64,000 bases of DNA from DASXAI01 sp963728985 (GTDB lineage Bacteria; Actinomycetota; Acidimicrobiia; Acidimicrobiales; Ilumatobacteraceae): positions 1,240,001 to 1,304,000 of the forward strand of contig CAVSME010000003.1 of the NCBI GenBank assembly GCA_963728985.1, in the 5' to 3' direction. Under the pieces are notes generated by a model that was given only the letters and a program-made list of their open reading frames with translations, had not been told where the DNA came from and ran no database searches. The position numbers were made by a program, and so were the translations under genes. Below, in pieces: positions 49,967 through 60,091 of this stretch (positions within the stretch are counted from its first letter, which is position 1; each line of letters opens with the position of its first letter).

Positions 49967-50605
49967 ATGACCCACCACGAGCAGCCGCTGGCCGACGCAC
50001 GCGCCGGCGCCACCGAGACCGGACGCGTCAACCAGAAGCTGCGCACCCGTGAGGCACTGCTGGACGCCGCCCGTCAGCTCCTGGCGGCAGGGGCGAGCCC
50101 GACACTGGCGGAGGTGGCCGAGCTCGCGCTGGTCTCGAAGACGACGGCGTACCGGTACTTCGCCTCGGCCGACGTCCTCATCGAGGAGGTGTTCTTCGAC
50201 CGTGAGTTCCCCACGGTCGACGAGGTCCTCGAGGCCGTCGACGAGCCGACCGCTCGCGTCCTCGCCGTCGAGGAGGCGGTGAACGACACGTTGCTCGCTC
50301 ACGAGAGCGCCATGCGGGTGATCGTCCGCAACGCCATCGACATGGCCCTGGCCGGCGACGACGCCGGACCGCACCGAGTCGGTCGCCGTCACAAGCTCAT
50401 CGCGGCAGCCCTCGAGCCACTCGAGGCCGAGCTCGATGCCGACGCCCTGCGACGGTTGCGCAACGCCCTCGCGCTCGTGATCGGACCCGAGGCCATCCTC
50501 GCCGCCCGGGACATCTGCCGCCTGCGCCCTGACGAGACGCGCGAGGTCACCCGGTGGGCGGCTGAAGCACTGGTCCTGCGCGCCATCGCCCAGCACGACG
50601 CCTGA
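49967..50605 (+). CDS. TetR-family transcriptional regulator
   Basis: This 212-residue regulator has an N-terminal HTH (LRTREALLDAARQLLAAGASPTLAEVAELALVSKTTAYRYFASADVLIEEVFF, about 25-78) and an all-helical ligand domain. ATG 49967 follows GAAGGGA. It diverges from the SnoaL-like gene with an operator-like dyad between them. The remains of a Rieske oxygenase lie directly downstream; that oxygenase may once have been its target or operon partner. Confidence 0.9.
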   Translation: MTHHEQPLADARAGATETGRVNQKLRTREALLDAARQLLAAGASPTLAEVAELALVSKTTAYRYFASADVLIEEVFFDREFPTVDEVLEAVDEPTARVLAVEEAVNDTLLAHESAMRVIVRNAIDMALAGDDAGPHRVGRRHKLIAAALEPLEAELDADALRRLRNALALVIGPEAILAARDICRLRPDETREVTRWAAEALVLRAIAQHDA

Positions 50606-50621
50606 GCGGCCGGCGCGCGGA

Positions 50622-51149
50622 TAGATTTGCTCAGCTCGAGTCACCGGCCTTCGCCGAAACCGGCCAGGCGGCGCGCATCCCGCAACTGGCACCCGACGCG
50701 CCCATGCCACCGACCGCGTGCCTCCAGATGCTCGCCTGCCGCTCGCACCTCGGACTCGTCTGGGTCAGCCTGGACCCCGCGCCGGTCAACTTCCTGCCAG
50801 AGCTTCGACCGAGCGGACGTCGACGACGGAGATCTCGGCTGCCCTTCGTGCAGATATCGAGGATGCGATACCCCGACGGCCTCGTGCACGTCCTCGTCAA
50901 AGGTTGCTGCCGGTCGACGACAAGCGGGCGGAGGTCGACCTGAGCGTGCTCCGGAACGACGGCGCCGACCCCGCCGCGACGCAGGCCATCATCGACTTCG
51001 AGCTCGCCATCGAGCGGGAAGACGCCGCCGTGTTGGGCACCCTCCCGGCAGGGTTTCCAGTGGATACCCGATCGCAAGTTCACCTCGCCCACGACCGAGG
51101 CGGCATCGCGTACCGACGAGCACTCGCTCGACTCGTCGACCGAGGCTGA
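50622..51149 (+). pseudogene. Remnant of a Rieske aromatic-ring oxygenase alpha subunit
   Basis: Two fragments of a ring-hydroxylating oxygenase survive. From 50622 one frame reads FAQLESPAFAETGQAARIPQ ... HLGLVWVSLDPAPVNFLPEL, the stretch that follows the Rieske cluster. After a large internal deletion it continues LPFVQISRMRYPDGLVHVLV, and from about 50910 another frame reads LPVDDKRAEVDLSVLRND ... FPVDTRSQVHLAHDRGGIAYRRALARLVD, the usual C-terminus. Missing are the N-terminus with the Cys-His iron-sulfur ligands and the middle with the mononuclear iron ligands. A base is also lost near 50905 (GTC AAA GG.TTG CTG). It cannot make an active enzyme. Confidence 0.75.
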
Positions 51150-51154
51150 GGACA

Positions 51155-52177
51155 GTGGACGAGCTGGCCACGCTGATCGCGGACTCGCACGCGCGTTGGC
51201 GGCCGATGGTCGTGAGCGCCGTCTTCGGGACGGACGACCCGCTGGTAGTGGCCGACGCGCTGGCCGATGCCGTCGGCGCGGCCTTGGCGGTGCCGGTCGT
51301 GGCGGCGCGGTTCTACGACCCCGGAGTCGGTGTCGTCGCCGGCCTCGAGATGGCCGACGGCCGGTCGGTGGTCGCCAAGGTGCATCGGGCGACCTATCTG
51401 CCGCGCGAGCGCTTGGCGGCGATCGTGCGCGTGCAGGCCGACCTCGCCGCCGCTGGCGTGCCGGCGCCAGTGCCGCTGGCCGGTCCGCAGGCCCTCGGCG
51501 CGGGCTGGCTCACGGTGGAGGAACACCTCGGCGGCGACTCGGCCGATGGGTACGACCCCGCCGTCCGCCGGGGCATGGCCGCCGCACTCCTTGCATTCGT
51601 CGACGCAGCGCGCCGCCTTTCGCCGACCGACTCGATCGGCACCTGGCCCGGTGAACCCGCGATCGACGACTTGTGGCCCGAGCCCCACGACTTGCGCTTC
51701 GACTTCCCAGGCACGGCCCGCGGTGCCGAGTGGATCGACGAGGCGGCCAGGGCGGCGCGAGCGATGCTCGCGGCGACGCCTCCCGACGTCGTGGGCCACC
51801 TCGACTGGCGGGTGCAGAACCTCGCCTTCGCCGGGAGCGCGGTGTCGGCGATCTACGACTGGGACTCCATCGGTCTCGTGTCAGAGCCCGCCCTCGTCGG
51901 CAGCGCGTCGGTGATCCATCCAGTGGACTGGCGGCTCGAACTGCCGGACCCCCTTCCCACGCTCGAACAGCTGGACGGCTTCGTCGCCGACTACGAGTCA
52001 GCCCGCGGTACGCCTTTCGATGACGAGGAACGGGAAGTGTTGACCGCCGGTCAGCACTGGCTCGCGAGCTACGGCGCCCGATCCCAGCACTCCGACGACC
52101 TCCTCGGCGTGTTCCCCGACGTGGACCACTCGCGAGGTTGGCCCCGCCTTCTCGGCGAGCTCCTGAGCCGCGACTAA
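51155..52177 (+). CDS. Aminoglycoside phosphotransferase-family kinase-like protein
   Basis: This 340-residue protein has the APH/choline-kinase fold. A likely ATP-site Lys is in SVVAKVHRAT (Lys75). The catalytic loop is GHLDWRVQN (Asp217, Asn222) and the metal site is IYDWDSIG (Asp235). Small-molecule phosphorylation is predicted; antibiotic resistance is not implied. The GTG start lies 5 bases after the end of the Rieske remnant, so it may have been the last gene of that older operon. Confidence 0.85.
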   Translation: MDELATLIADSHARWRPMVVSAVFGTDDPLVVADALADAVGAALAVPVVAARFYDPGVGVVAGLEMADGRSVVAKVHRATYLPRERLAAIVRVQADLAAAGVPAPVPLAGPQALGAGWLTVEEHLGGDSADGYDPAVRRGMAAALLAFVDAARRLSPTDSIGTWPGEPAIDDLWPEPHDLRFDFPGTARGAEWIDEAARAARAMLAATPPDVVGHLDWRVQNLAFAGSAVSAIYDWDSIGLVSEPALVGSASVIHPVDWRLELPDPLPTLEQLDGFVADYESARGTPFDDEEREVLTAGQHWLASYGARSQHSDDLLGVFPDVDHSRGWPRLLGELLSRD

Positions 52178-52908
52178 TGACGACGATCGGCGAGCACCCA
52201 CGACGACGTGGCGCTCGCGGCGGCGGCGGCGAGGACCGCGGGCCACGGCCCGATCTTCTTCGCCAGTGGGTGCGAGGCGCCGAAGCCGCCGAGGTAGACG
52301 AGCGACAGCGCGGCGGTGGCCGCGGGGCCGGCCGTGCGCAGCCACTGACGGCCGGCGACGACGCCCGCGGCGGCGAGTACCGCGCCGCCGAGCGGGCGGA
52401 TCTTCGTTTCCCGCGCCACGAGGTAGCCGCCGATGAGCCCGACGGTGACGACCGGCGCGGTCGGGATCCTCATGGCGGCGACCCTAGCCAGCTCCCTCAG
52501 GGGCGCCGGTCCGAGCCCTCCGGCCAACCGCCGTACGGAACCGTGAGGAATCTCGAGGAAGTGTCCACTCGGCTCACACCAGTAGACGCCACGGCCGCCG
52601 TCGTTGTGGTTGATCTCGTTCTTCCGGCTGAGGTGGGGCTCGGGGTAGTGCTCGATCCCGCGGTCGAGGATGCGGCCGTAGATGGCGTCGAAGTCCTCTT
52701 CCGTGACGAGGAACGCGTAGTGCTGCGGATGGACCTCCGCGCCGTCGGGTACCTGGGAGAAGTCGAACGTGGCGCCGTGCTCGACCGGGACGGCGAGGAA
52801 CGGCCCCCACCGGCGCGGCGCCGGCAATCCCATGATCTCGCTGAAGAAGTCCGCAGACGCCCACGCATCGCGGGCGTGCACGATGGTGTGGTTGAAAGCG
52901 ACCGGCAT
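52174..52908 (-). CDS. VOC/glyoxalase-like domain fused to a small membrane domain
   Basis: This 244-residue single frame has two unlike parts. Residues 1-~128 are a VOC-fold domain (FNHTIVHARDAWASADFFSEIMG ... YWCEPSGHFLEIPHGS), with metal-type positions His7, His63 and Glu119. Residues ~146-244 are hydrophobic with about three membrane segments. They begin MRIPTAPVVTVGLIGGYLVA and include SHPLAKKIGPWPAVLAAAA, which I know as a small separate membrane protein in other actinobacteria. ATG 52473 would be its own start. This may be a true fusion, or two genes joined by loss of a stop. The 3' end overlaps the convergent phosphotransferase gene by 4 bases. Confidence 0.75.
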   Translation of the reverse strand: MPVAFNHTIVHARDAWASADFFSEIMGLPAPRRWGPFLAVPVEHGATFDFSQVPDGAEVHPQHYAFLVTEEDFDAIYGRILDRGIEHYPEPHLSRKNEINHNDGGRGVYWCEPSGHFLEIPHGSVRRLAGGLGPAPLRELARVAAMRIPTAPVVTVGLIGGYLVARETKIRPLGGAVLAAAGVVAGRQWLRTAGPAATAALSLVYLGGFGASHPLAKKIGPWPAVLAAAAASATSSWVLADRRH

Positions 52909-53046
52909 GGTGCCAGTCTGCCGGTCCCGGCCCGCCTCGCCTCATCGGGCGTCGATGATCTCGGCGGGCGATGTCGAGAATGCGGAGCCCGCTCCGTCCA
53001 AGGGTGAAATGCGGCCAACGGGCCGCCATCACACCAGGAGAACACC

Positions 53047-53450
53047 ATGGCCAAGTACCTGTTGCTGAAGCACTACCGAGGAGCCCCGGCGCCTGTGAAC
53101 GATGTCATGATGGACCAGTGGGCGCCCGAGGAGGTCGAGGCCCACATCCGGTTCATGCGCGACTTCGCGGCCCAGCTCGAGAGCACCGGCGAGTTCGTCG
53201 ACGCTCAAGCGCTGTCGCCTGACGGCATGTGGGTCCGCTACGACGGCGAGGGGCGACCGCCGGTGACCGACGGCCCGTTCGCCGAGACCAAGGACCTGAT
53301 CGCGGGATGGATGGTCATCGACGTCGACAGCCGCGAGCGGGCGATCGAGCTGGCCGGTGCGTTGTCGGCGGCGCCGGGGGCCGGGGGGAAGCCGATCCAC
53401 GAGTGGTTGGAGGTGCGACCGTTCATGGCCGAGCCGCCCAACGTTGCTGA

Positions 53451-53454
<4 letters not shown>
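53047..53454 (+). CDS. YCII/DGPF-domain protein
   Basis: This 135-residue YCII-like protein of the DGPF type (VTDGPFAETKDLIAGWMVIDV) includes the family's His/Asp-rich beginning and an N-terminal 'KYLLLKHYRG'. The biochemical function is unknown. Its stop overlaps the start of the ECF sigma gene (GTGA), the standard pairing for ECF42-type sigma factors. The start ATG 53047 is preceded by AGGAGAA. Confidence 0.9.
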
Positions 53455-54608
<1,154 letters not shown>

Positions 54609-54687
54609 CCGACGCGTTGGAATGCGGTCCGGGCCGGGTGCCTAGAGTGCGCCCGGGGGGCGTGGTCGACGAGCCAGGAGCGAGCAC

Positions 54688-55938
54688 ATGAGGATTGCCA
54701 TCACCGGGATGGGCTGCATCTCCCCGCTGGGGATCACCGCCGACGAGTTCTCGACGGGGCTCCTCGCCGGCGAGGTCGGCATCCGACGCGCCCCCTGGCT
54801 GGCCGATGATGACCCTTCGGAGCAGCTGTACGGGACGGTGCACGACCGGTTCGATCCGCGTCAGTGGATGGACGAGAAGGTGATCGCCGGCACCGACGGC
54901 TTCGCCCAGATGGCGGTCGGCGCCTGCGTCGAGGCCCTCACACAGGCCGGTCTCGAGGACGACCTCGATCCGTTGCGCACCGGTGTCGTCGGCGGAAGCC
55001 AGATGGGAGGCTCGCACTCGCTGGCTCTGGCGCAGTCGGTGTTCGAGACGCAGGGAGTCGACGCCGTCGACCCGAAGGTCGTCATCAAGATGTACCCGAA
55101 CATGGCCGCCTCGCAGATCTGCATGCGCTACGGCTTGCACGGGCCGTCGCTCACCATCGCCACCACGTGCGCGACGTCGCTCGACGCCCTCGGCGTGGCC
55201 ACCCGCATGGTCGCCAGCGGCACCGTCGACGTGGCCATCACCGGTGGGTTCGACGGGATGTATCCGCGCGGCAGCAGCTACGTCCCGGCGACAGCGATGA
55301 TCGGCGTGCGCTACGGCATGGACACGACGGCCACCGATCCCCGCCGCGCCATGTTGCCCTTCGACGTCGACCGGGCCGGCATCGTCGGCGCCGAGGGTGC
55401 GGCGTGCTTCGTGCTCGAGTCCGAGGAGCACGCCCGCGCCCGCGGCGCGCAGGTGCTCGCGTGGGTCCGGGGGTACGGGTCGCTGGCCGATGCCTACCAT
55501 CCCTCGTCCCCGGACCCGTCCGGCCAGTGGGAGCGGCGGGCGATGGAACTGGCGCAGGTGGAGGCCGGCATCGCCCCCGGCGACGTGGACGCGCTGATCG
55601 CCCACGCCACCGGCACACCGAAGGGCGACGACGCCGAGATCAAGGCCATCAACGAGCTGTTCGTCGACGCCGGCCGCGACTCGCATCTGGTCGTCAGCGG
55701 CATCAAGGGCAACACCGGTCACACCGGCTCCGCCACCGGTGCCATGGCCGTCGTCGCCGGCGTTCGGGCCATGAACGACGGGCGCCTGGCCCACGTGGCC
55801 GGCACCAGGAACCTCGATCCCGCCGTGCGCTTCGATGTCGTGCTGCACGAGCCGCGAACGACCGACATCGACGTCCTCCAGGTGAACGCCTTCGGGTTCG
55901 GCGGCCAGAACGCCTCCGTCGTCCTCACGCGCGACTAG
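54688..55938 (+). CDS. Beta-ketoacyl-ACP synthase (FabF-like)
   Basis: This 416-residue condensing enzyme has the complete Cys-His-His triad: Cys161 in TTCATSLDA, His306 in AHATGTPKGD, and His345 in KGNTGHTGSATG with Lys340 nearby. The C-terminal VNAFGFGGQNASVVL is typical. It extends acyl chains on acyl carrier protein. No ACP, ketoreductase or acyltransferase gene is adjacent, so it is probably an extra copy rather than part of a polyketide cluster. ATG start preceded by CAGGAGCGAG. Confidence 0.92.
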   Translation: MRIAITGMGCISPLGITADEFSTGLLAGEVGIRRAPWLADDDPSEQLYGTVHDRFDPRQWMDEKVIAGTDGFAQMAVGACVEALTQAGLEDDLDPLRTGVVGGSQMGGSHSLALAQSVFETQGVDAVDPKVVIKMYPNMAASQICMRYGLHGPSLTIATTCATSLDALGVATRMVASGTVDVAITGGFDGMYPRGSSYVPATAMIGVRYGMDTTATDPRRAMLPFDVDRAGIVGAEGAACFVLESEEHARARGAQVLAWVRGYGSLADAYHPSSPDPSGQWERRAMELAQVEAGIAPGDVDALIAHATGTPKGDDAEIKAINELFVDAGRDSHLVVSGIKGNTGHTGSATGAMAVVAGVRAMNDGRLAHVAGTRNLDPAVRFDVVLHEPRTTDIDVLQVNAFGFGGQNASVVLTRD

Positions 55939-56162
55939 GGAGGCGGTCGAACTCGGTCCGCCGCTCGTCGACGAGCTCGCGACGCGCGAGTGAGGCTGGC
56001 GGGACCGCCGCGCCGGCGTGGGTCAGTCCTTTGTGCCCTGGATCTGGTCGATGACGTCGTCCGCCACGCGTCCAAGCCGTCCCGTTCGGCGCATCTCGGA
56101 CACGCCCAGAGCCCGGCCTCGGCTGTGAGAGCGAGGGCCTGCCGGGCTGAAGGTCGGCGCCG

Positions 56163-58478
56163 TCAGCCCGAGGACTTGGCGTCCTGGATGGCCTGCCAGA
56201 CGCGCTGGCCCGTGCACGGCATGTCGATGTGCACGACCCCGAGGTACGACACCGCGTCGATGACGGCGTTGTGGATCGCCGGCGTCGAGCCGATCGTGCC
56301 CGACTCGCCGATGCCCTTGGCGCCGAGCGGGTTGCGCGGGCTGTCGGTCTCCGTGTTGCTGGCCTCGAAGCTCGGTAGCTCGGCCGCTGACGGGATGGCG
56401 TAGTCGGCCAGGTTCGACGTGACCGGGTTGCCGTCCTCGTCGTAGGCGACCTCTTCGAACAGCGCCTGGGCCGCCCCCTGGGCGATGCCACCGTGCTGCT
56501 GGCCGGCGACGAGCATCGGGTTGAGGATGCGCCCGCAGTCGTCGACGGCGACGTGGCGGAGCAAGCGGACGTAACCCGTCTCGGTGTCGACCTCGACCAC
56601 GGCGACGTGCGAGCCGAACGGGTAGGTGGAGTCGGTGCCGTCGAAGTCGAGCTCGTGGCGCAGCGGGCCGGCCTCCATGCCCGCCGGCAGCTTCGCCGGG
56701 TCCATGGCGGCGGCGGCCAGCTCCGGCCAGGACACCCCGCGCGACGGCACGCCGGAGACCTCCAGCTGACCGTCGCCGACGGTGATGTCGTCGACATCGG
56801 CCTCGAGCATGTTGGCGGCGATCTGCTTGGCCTTGGCCAGCACCTCGTTGGACGCCACGTGCACGGCACTGCCCGCCGTCTGCAGCGAGCGCGAGCCCAT
56901 CGTTCCCGCGCCGCGGGGCACCCGGTCGGTGTCCGAGTTCACGAGCTGGATGCGGTCCATCGGGATGCCGAGCACGTCGCTGGCCAGCATGGCGAACGCC
57001 GTGTGGTGACCCTGCCCGTGGGCGCTGGTGCCGACGCTCACGCTGGCGCTGCCGTCGTCGTGGACCTCGACCGCGCCGTACTCGACGTGGAGCCCGATGG
57101 GCGCGGTCACCTCGACGTACGAGGACAGCCCGATCCCGAGCTGCTTCACGTCACCCCGGTCCCGCCGGGCGGCCTGCTCGGCCCGCAGCTCGTCGTAGCC
57201 GGCGGCGGCGAGGGCGGCGTCGAGCGCCTTGGCGTACTCGCCGGAGTCGTAGTTTGCGCCCGTCGGCGTGGTCAGCGGGAAGGCCTCGGGCTTGAGGTAG
57301 TTGCGCCGGCGGAGCTCGGCCGGGTCGATGCCGAGCTGGTCGGCGGCGACGTCCATCACCCGCTCGAGCAGCTGGGTCGCTTCGGGCCGCCCGGCGCCGC
57401 GGTAGGCACCGATCGTCGTCGTGTTGGTCGCCGCTGTCATCGCCTCGAAGTGAACCTTGGGCACCTGGTACACGCCGGGCGACATCATCTGGGTCAGCAT
57501 CGGCAGGATGGCTCCGATGCCGGGGTAGGCGCCGCCCGAGGCGACGACCTTGGCGTCGAGCCCGGTGATCGTGCCGTCGAGCGTGGTGCCCAGCTTGGCC
57601 GTCATCACGAAATCCCGGCCATGGACCAGCGACACCATGTCCTCCGAGCGCGTCTCGGTCCACTTGATCGGCCGGCCGAGGGCCCGGGCGGCGGCGGCGG
57701 TCACGATGTACTCGACGTAGACGGCGGCCTTCGGCCCGAAGCCGCCGCCGACCCACGGGCAGACGACCCGCAGTTGCTTCGGCTCCAACCCGAGCAGCGG
57801 CGCCATCGCCTCGTGGGCACTGTGGGGCGCCTGGTGCGACACCCAGCACGTGAGGCCGCCCGCCGGCTCGCCGGGCACGACCACGATCCCGTTGCACTCC
57901 ATCGGCACGCCGGCCAGCCGCTGGCTGACCATCGTCACCTCGGCCACCGACTCGGCCCCCTCCAGGGCGTCGACGTCCTCGCCGAAGGCGGTGGCGAAGC
58001 AGATGTTGGAGCCGTGCTCGGGGAACAGGATCGGCGCGTCGGGCGCCAGCGCCGCCGCCGCCGTCGTGACGACCGGCAGCGGGTCGGCGTCGAACACGAC
58101 GGTGTCCGCGGCGTCGACCGCCTGCTCGCGCGTCTCGGCGACGATGGCGGCCAGGATGTCGCCGACGAACCGCACGCGATCCTTGGCGAACACCGGCCGG
58201 TTCACCTCGGCCGGCAGCAGCGGGAAGCCCTGGAAGGACGGCAGGCCCAGGTCCTTGCCGTCGGCGGCCGAGTACACGGCGATGACCCCCGGCATCGACT
58301 CGGCGGCGCTCGTGTCGATCGTCGTGATCGTGCCGTGCGCCATCGGCGAACGCACGAAGACGATGTGAGCCATGTTCGGCTCGACCAGATCGTCGACGTA
58401 CTTGCCCGCGCCTGTCAGCAGCGTCGGGTCCTCCAGCCGCTGCACCGAGTTGCCCAGGATCGAACCTGACTTCGCCAT
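56163..58478 (-). CDS. Molybdenum hydroxylase large subunit (form II CoxL-like)
   Basis: This 771-residue xanthine-oxidase-family molybdenum subunit shows the cofactor motif VGGGFGPKAA (243-252). The active-site loop is AYRGAGR (358-364), the form II signature; true CO dehydrogenases of form I have Cys in this loop. The catalytic Glu725 is in KGIGESG, and the Gln-rich loop includes HGQGHHT. The substrate is therefore probably an aldehyde or N-heterocycle, not CO. The FAD and iron-sulfur subunits that these enzymes need are not adjacent. The start is ATG 58478, with GGGGGG upstream. Confidence 0.9.
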   Translation of the reverse strand: MAKSGSILGNSVQRLEDPTLLTGAGKYVDDLVEPNMAHIVFVRSPMAHGTITTIDTSAAESMPGVIAVYSAADGKDLGLPSFQGFPLLPAEVNRPVFAKDRVRFVGDILAAIVAETREQAVDAADTVVFDADPLPVVTTAAAALAPDAPILFPEHGSNICFATAFGEDVDALEGAESVAEVTMVSQRLAGVPMECNGIVVVPGEPAGGLTCWVSHQAPHSAHEAMAPLLGLEPKQLRVVCPWVGGGFGPKAAVYVEYIVTAAAARALGRPIKWTETRSEDMVSLVHGRDFVMTAKLGTTLDGTITGLDAKVVASGGAYPGIGAILPMLTQMMSPGVYQVPKVHFEAMTAATNTTTIGAYRGAGRPEATQLLERVMDVAADQLGIDPAELRRRNYLKPEAFPLTTPTGANYDSGEYAKALDAALAAAGYDELRAEQAARRDRGDVKQLGIGLSSYVEVTAPIGLHVEYGAVEVHDDGSASVSVGTSAHGQGHHTAFAMLASDVLGIPMDRIQLVNSDTDRVPRGAGTMGSRSLQTAGSAVHVASNEVLAKAKQIAANMLEADVDDITVGDGQLEVSGVPSRGVSWPELAAAAMDPAKLPAGMEAGPLRHELDFDGTDSTYPFGSHVAVVEVDTETGYVRLLRHVAVDDCGRILNPMLVAGQQHGGIAQGAAQALFEEVAYDEDGNPVTSNLADYAIPSAAELPSFEASNTETDSPRNPLGAKGIGESGTIGSTPAIHNAVIDAVSYLGVVHIDMPCTGQRVWQAIQDAKSSG

Positions 58479-58601
58479 CGGCGTGCCCCCCACTCGCGTG
58501 ACCGGAGCCGAACCGTAGCGTGAGCGGCGACCCCTGTCGCACCGACCCCGGCCCGGCAGCGGCGCCGGGTGGAGCGTCGACCCTCCGGCCCGGCAACGCC
58601 C

Positions 58602-58646
58602 AATGGGTGCGAAGCAACCCGCCGGGCGGGCGGATCCGCACCCATT
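58602..58646 (-). terminator. Terminator hairpin after the lipoprotein gene
   Basis: AATGGGTGCG (58602-58611) pairs perfectly with CGCACCCATT (58637-58646). On the minus strand it begins 25 bases after the lipoprotein stop. It separates that gene from the molybdenum hydroxylase gene. Confidence 0.6.
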
Positions 58647-58670
58647 TCCAGGGGAGCCGCTGATCCGGCG

Positions 58671-59444
58671 CTACGCGCGTGTCGTGATGAAGTTCTGGAT
58701 CCGCAGGTTGTCGATCGTGGTCTCCACCGTCGGCGAAGAGGAGTGGTAGATGCTGATCACGACGACGTCACCGGGGGCGCGCATGGTGTCGGTCACGTTG
58801 CCATGGGGCTTCCCGTCGAGGTACTGGCGAAAGGTCCCGTCGGCGTCACGCGTCAGCGTGAAGTGCCCACCTGAGCTCCCGCCGCCCTCGCCCGGACGGC
58901 TGTCGTTGGTGAGGTTGTCGCGGGTGCCGCCCGGATTCCACCGCTGCACGTGCATCGCGTTGCCCACGAACAGCCCGTAGCCGGCGCCATTGCTCGAATC
59001 GAGCAGCAGGACGGAGATGCCTCCACCGCCGACGACGAGGGACGTGAAGCCGTCGAACGACAGCTCGAAGACGCCGCTCGTCAGGTCCAGTCCGTGACGC
59101 TTGTAGCTGATGAACGGATCGGTCGAGCCCTTCGTGGACCCGTGGCGGTCGATGACCTCGATCGGGGCGTGCGTGCCGTCGACCGACCACCCGTTGGCCA
59201 ACGGACCGTCAGGATGGTCGAACTGCTCGATCAAGGTCCCATCCGTGGCGGCGACCTCCGCGGTGGTCGGTGCTGTTGACACCGTCGTCTGTCTCGGGCC
59301 CGTCGTCGCTGGGGCGGTGGAGGGAGCGGCGGTCGTGGTCGGGAGGGTGCGGGTGGCGCCGGCCGTGACGCCCGCGCTCCCGCCCGAACAGCCGGCGAGA
59401 AGCGCCAGCGCACCAACCAAAATCGAGAGTGAGTACCTGTTCAG
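58671..59444 (-). CDS. Lipoprotein with beta-sandwich-like domain; unusual start
   Basis: This ~257-residue lipoprotein has the signal peptide LNRYSLSILVGALALLAGC, ending in a lipobox with the Cys to be lipidated. A Thr/Ala/Pro-rich spacer follows (TLPTTTAAPSTAPATTGP). The rest (DGTLIEQFDHPDGPLANGW ... TTIDNLRIQNF) looks like a concanavalin/laminin-G-type beta sandwich, perhaps carbohydrate-binding. No ATG, GTG or TTG lies at the natural start. CTG at 59444, with CGGAG 8 bases before it, fits the signal peptide exactly. The only other option is ATG 59531, which adds 29 unlikely residues. Confidence 0.75.
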   Translation of the reverse strand: MNRYSLSILVGALALLAGCSGGSAGVTAGATRTLPTTTAAPSTAPATTGPRQTTVSTAPTTAEVAATDGTLIEQFDHPDGPLANGWSVDGTHAPIEVIDRHGSTKGSTDPFISYKRHGLDLTSGVFELSFDGFTSLVVGGGGISVLLLDSSNGAGYGLFVGNAMHVQRWNPGGTRDNLTNDSRPGEGGGSSGGHFTLTRDADGTFRQYLDGKPHGNVTDTMRAPGDVVVISIYHSSSPTVETTIDNLRIQNFITTRA

Positions 59445-59593
59445 CCGTGGGCTCCGTTCACACGTGGCGTAGACGATGCCAGATGTGTGGCGTCCTCGGC
59501 AGGCATCGACCAGGTCGACTGGCCGTTCCACCGGAAATGACCAGCGACGGCACAGCTCAGCGCGCTCAAGTTCTTCCGCTGGGAGCGATCCCG

Positions 59594-60091
59594 TCAGGCG
59601 GCGACGTCGGCGAGAAGGGCGTCGATCTGGCCCATCCAGGCCTTCATGCCCTCGGCCACGCCCGTGGCGATCGCTTGCTCCATCCCTTCGAGCGAGTCGA
59701 AATGGGTGGTGAGGATCATGAGGGTCGTGTCGCCCGCCGCTTGGATGTCGATCTCCATGCGAGTCATGGAATTGCCGTCGCTGGGCGTTCCGTCATCTTC
59801 GACGATGGCGTCTTCGATCACGAGCCTGGTCGGGGCGTCGACCTCGACCACGTTCCAGGTGCCGTCGAACCTGTCGCCGCCGTCGGGACCGGACATGAAG
59901 TAGGTGATGGTGCCGCCTGGCGTGAGGTCGTGATGTTCGAAGGTGGCCGGGAACCCCGGCGGACCCCACCACCGCTCGAGCAGGCGGGGGTCGGCCCACA
60001 GCTGCCACACCGTGGTGATGGACGCCTTGAGCTCCGCGGTGATGACCATGGTCTTGGCCTCTGCGTTCTTGTCGACATTCCAGACCGTCAT
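59594..60091 (-). CDS. SRPBCC/AHSA1-like protein
   Basis: This 165-residue START-fold protein of the AHSA1-like group (ITAELKASITTVWQLWADPRLLERWWGPPGFPATF ... GTWNVVEVDAPTRLVIED) binds a hydrophobic ligand; the enzymatic role is unknown. The start ATG 60091 overlaps the stop of the ArsR gene and has AAGGAA upstream. Such ArsR-SRPBCC pairs are common, and the regulator usually controls both. Confidence 0.9.
   Translation of the reverse strand: MTVWNVDKNAEAKTMVITAELKASITTVWQLWADPRLLERWWGPPGFPATFEHHDLTPGGTITYFMSGPDGGDRFDGTWNVVEVDAPTRLVIEDAIVEDDGTPSDGNSMTRMEIDIQAAGDTTLMILTTHFDSLEGMEQAIATGVAEGMKAWMGQIDALLADVAA

Noticed and set aside
51155..52177. An antibiotic-resistance phosphotransferase
   Set aside because: Only general APH-fold motifs are present; nothing in the sequence or context points to an antibiotic substrate.
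56023..56162. A short minus-strand coding fragment (SEMRRTGRLGRVADDVIDQI)
   Set aside because: It looks protein-like for about 25 residues, but it is isolated, has no clear start and matches no family I know.
56163..58478. A true aerobic CO dehydrogenase
   Set aside because: The active-site loop is form II (AYRGAGR), and the other two subunits are missing.
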